The position numbers and the translations under genes were made by a program. A model generated the notes under the pieces. It was given only the letters and a program-made list of their open reading frames with translations, was not told the origin of the DNA and did no database searches. Of a stretch of DNA of 6,297 nucleotides, positions 5,939 through 6,297 are shown piece by piece. Source of the DNA: Avichristensenella sp031550095 (lineage in GTDB: Bacteria; Bacillota; Clostridia; Christensenellales; Aristaeellaceae); NCBI GenBank assembly GCA_031550095.1, contig JAVBOX010000093.1:1-6297 (forward strand), written 5' to 3'. Position 1 is the first letter of the stretch, and the number at the start of each line of letters is the position of its first letter.

Positions 5939-6297
5939 AAGAAAGCCTTCATTTGATGGGCTCTGCAAGCCGCCAGCCTTGACAAGATATTCGTTGGTGT
6001 TTATAGGCTTCACCTTGCCCTCTGAAGAATCTGAATTTGCTGGATAACATCATTTTTCCCACCGCGTGGGAGAAGAAAAATACCGGGGCAGCGGTGGAAA
6101 GGGCAAGGCTACTCATGAAAAAAACCGGCATTGAGCTTTGGGGGCCTGGGACATTGCCCAGGTTTCAGGCGGACAGCTTCAGCAGGCGGGTATCTGCCGC
6201 GCACTCATGAGTGCTCCTGATATCATCTTCGGCGATGAACACCGGAGCGCTTAACTCCAAGTCAGCCGATGAGATCACAACACTTCCAGATAATCCC
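5939..6297 (+). pseudogene. Frameshifted remnant of an ABC transporter ATP-binding protein (MacB/bacteriocin-export type)
   Basis: Fragments of an ABC ATPase occur in order but in changing frames. ESLHLMGSASRQP at 5941-5979 resembles the sequence after the Walker A lysine and ends in a stop. DKIFVGVYRLHLAL follows in frame 2 (5981-6022), then NLNLLDNIIFPTAWE and the helix NTGAAVERARLLMKKTGIE in frame 1 (6028 to about 6134). Frame 3 (6150-6239) has the signature motif VSGGQ (SGGQ at 6165-6176) and Walker B DIIFGDE. The D-loop GALNSKSADEITT resumes in frame 1 from 6241 after an apparent two-base loss in DEPTG. The Walker A loop itself is missing. The remnant starts right at the regulator stop codon and continues past the window. 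The motifs resemble ATPases paired with FtsX/MacB-like permeases; the cargo is unknown. It cannot make a functional protein. Confidence 0.8.

Noticed and set aside
6050..6083. Hairpin TCCCAC-CGC-GTGGGA flanked by T and A runs as a terminator for the regulator
   Set aside because: On the plus strand the stem is followed by an A-rich, not T-rich, run, and the sequence is explained as part of the ATPase remnant (FPTAWEKKN).
5949..6131. Minus-strand open frame of 60 codons with a hydrophobic start
   Set aside because: Antisense to the ABC ATPase remnant, whose plus-strand fragments match the family in order.

Overview
The window looks like a piece of a Gram-positive (Bacillota, probably Clostridia-like) chromosome of roughly balanced base composition. 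The reasons are a short single-anchor type I signal peptidase, purine-rich Shine-Dalgarno sites, a LacI-family regulator beside a GH116 glycosidase, and gene remnants resembling clostridial families. The genus cannot be told from the sequence.

Layout. (1) Positions 1-788, plus strand, hold a decayed aminoglycoside-phosphotransferase-type gene broken by at least three frameshifts. (2) Positions 777-2168, minus strand, hold a compact three-gene unit read in the order ECF-type sigma factor, 72-residue single-pass membrane protein, type I signal peptidase. The peptidase end overlaps the end of the phosphotransferase remnant tail to tail. (3) Positions 2277-4691, minus strand, encode an intact 804-residue GH116/GBA2-like glycoside hydrolase, followed by a clear intrinsic terminator. 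(4) The divergent intergenic region 4692-4945 has a good promoter for each flanking gene and an exact 11-bp sequence, in inverted orientation, at the predicted start of each transcript. (5) Positions 4946-5938, plus strand, encode a LacI-family regulator. (6) Positions 5939-6297, plus strand, hold a frameshifted remnant of an ABC-transporter ATPase that begins directly after the regulator stop codon and runs off the window.

How the genes may work together. The regulator and hydrolase look like a small carbohydrate-utilisation switch: the LacI protein probably controls its own promoter and that of the cytoplasmic beta-glycosidase through the paired 11-bp sites. The sigma factor, small membrane protein and signal peptidase look like one transcription unit, possibly autoregulated. 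The small protein sits where an anti-sigma factor is usually found and has a plausible signal-peptidase cleavage site at the outer end of its membrane segment. This raises the possibility that the peptidase takes part in the signalling, which is inference only.

No RNA gene, CRISPR array, insertion sequence or complete mobile element was seen. Apart from the two remnants, no stretch over 300 bases lacks a gene. The most useful leads are the paired operator candidates and the sigma/membrane-protein/signal-peptidase operon; the rest is ordinary accessory-type chromosome with gene decay.
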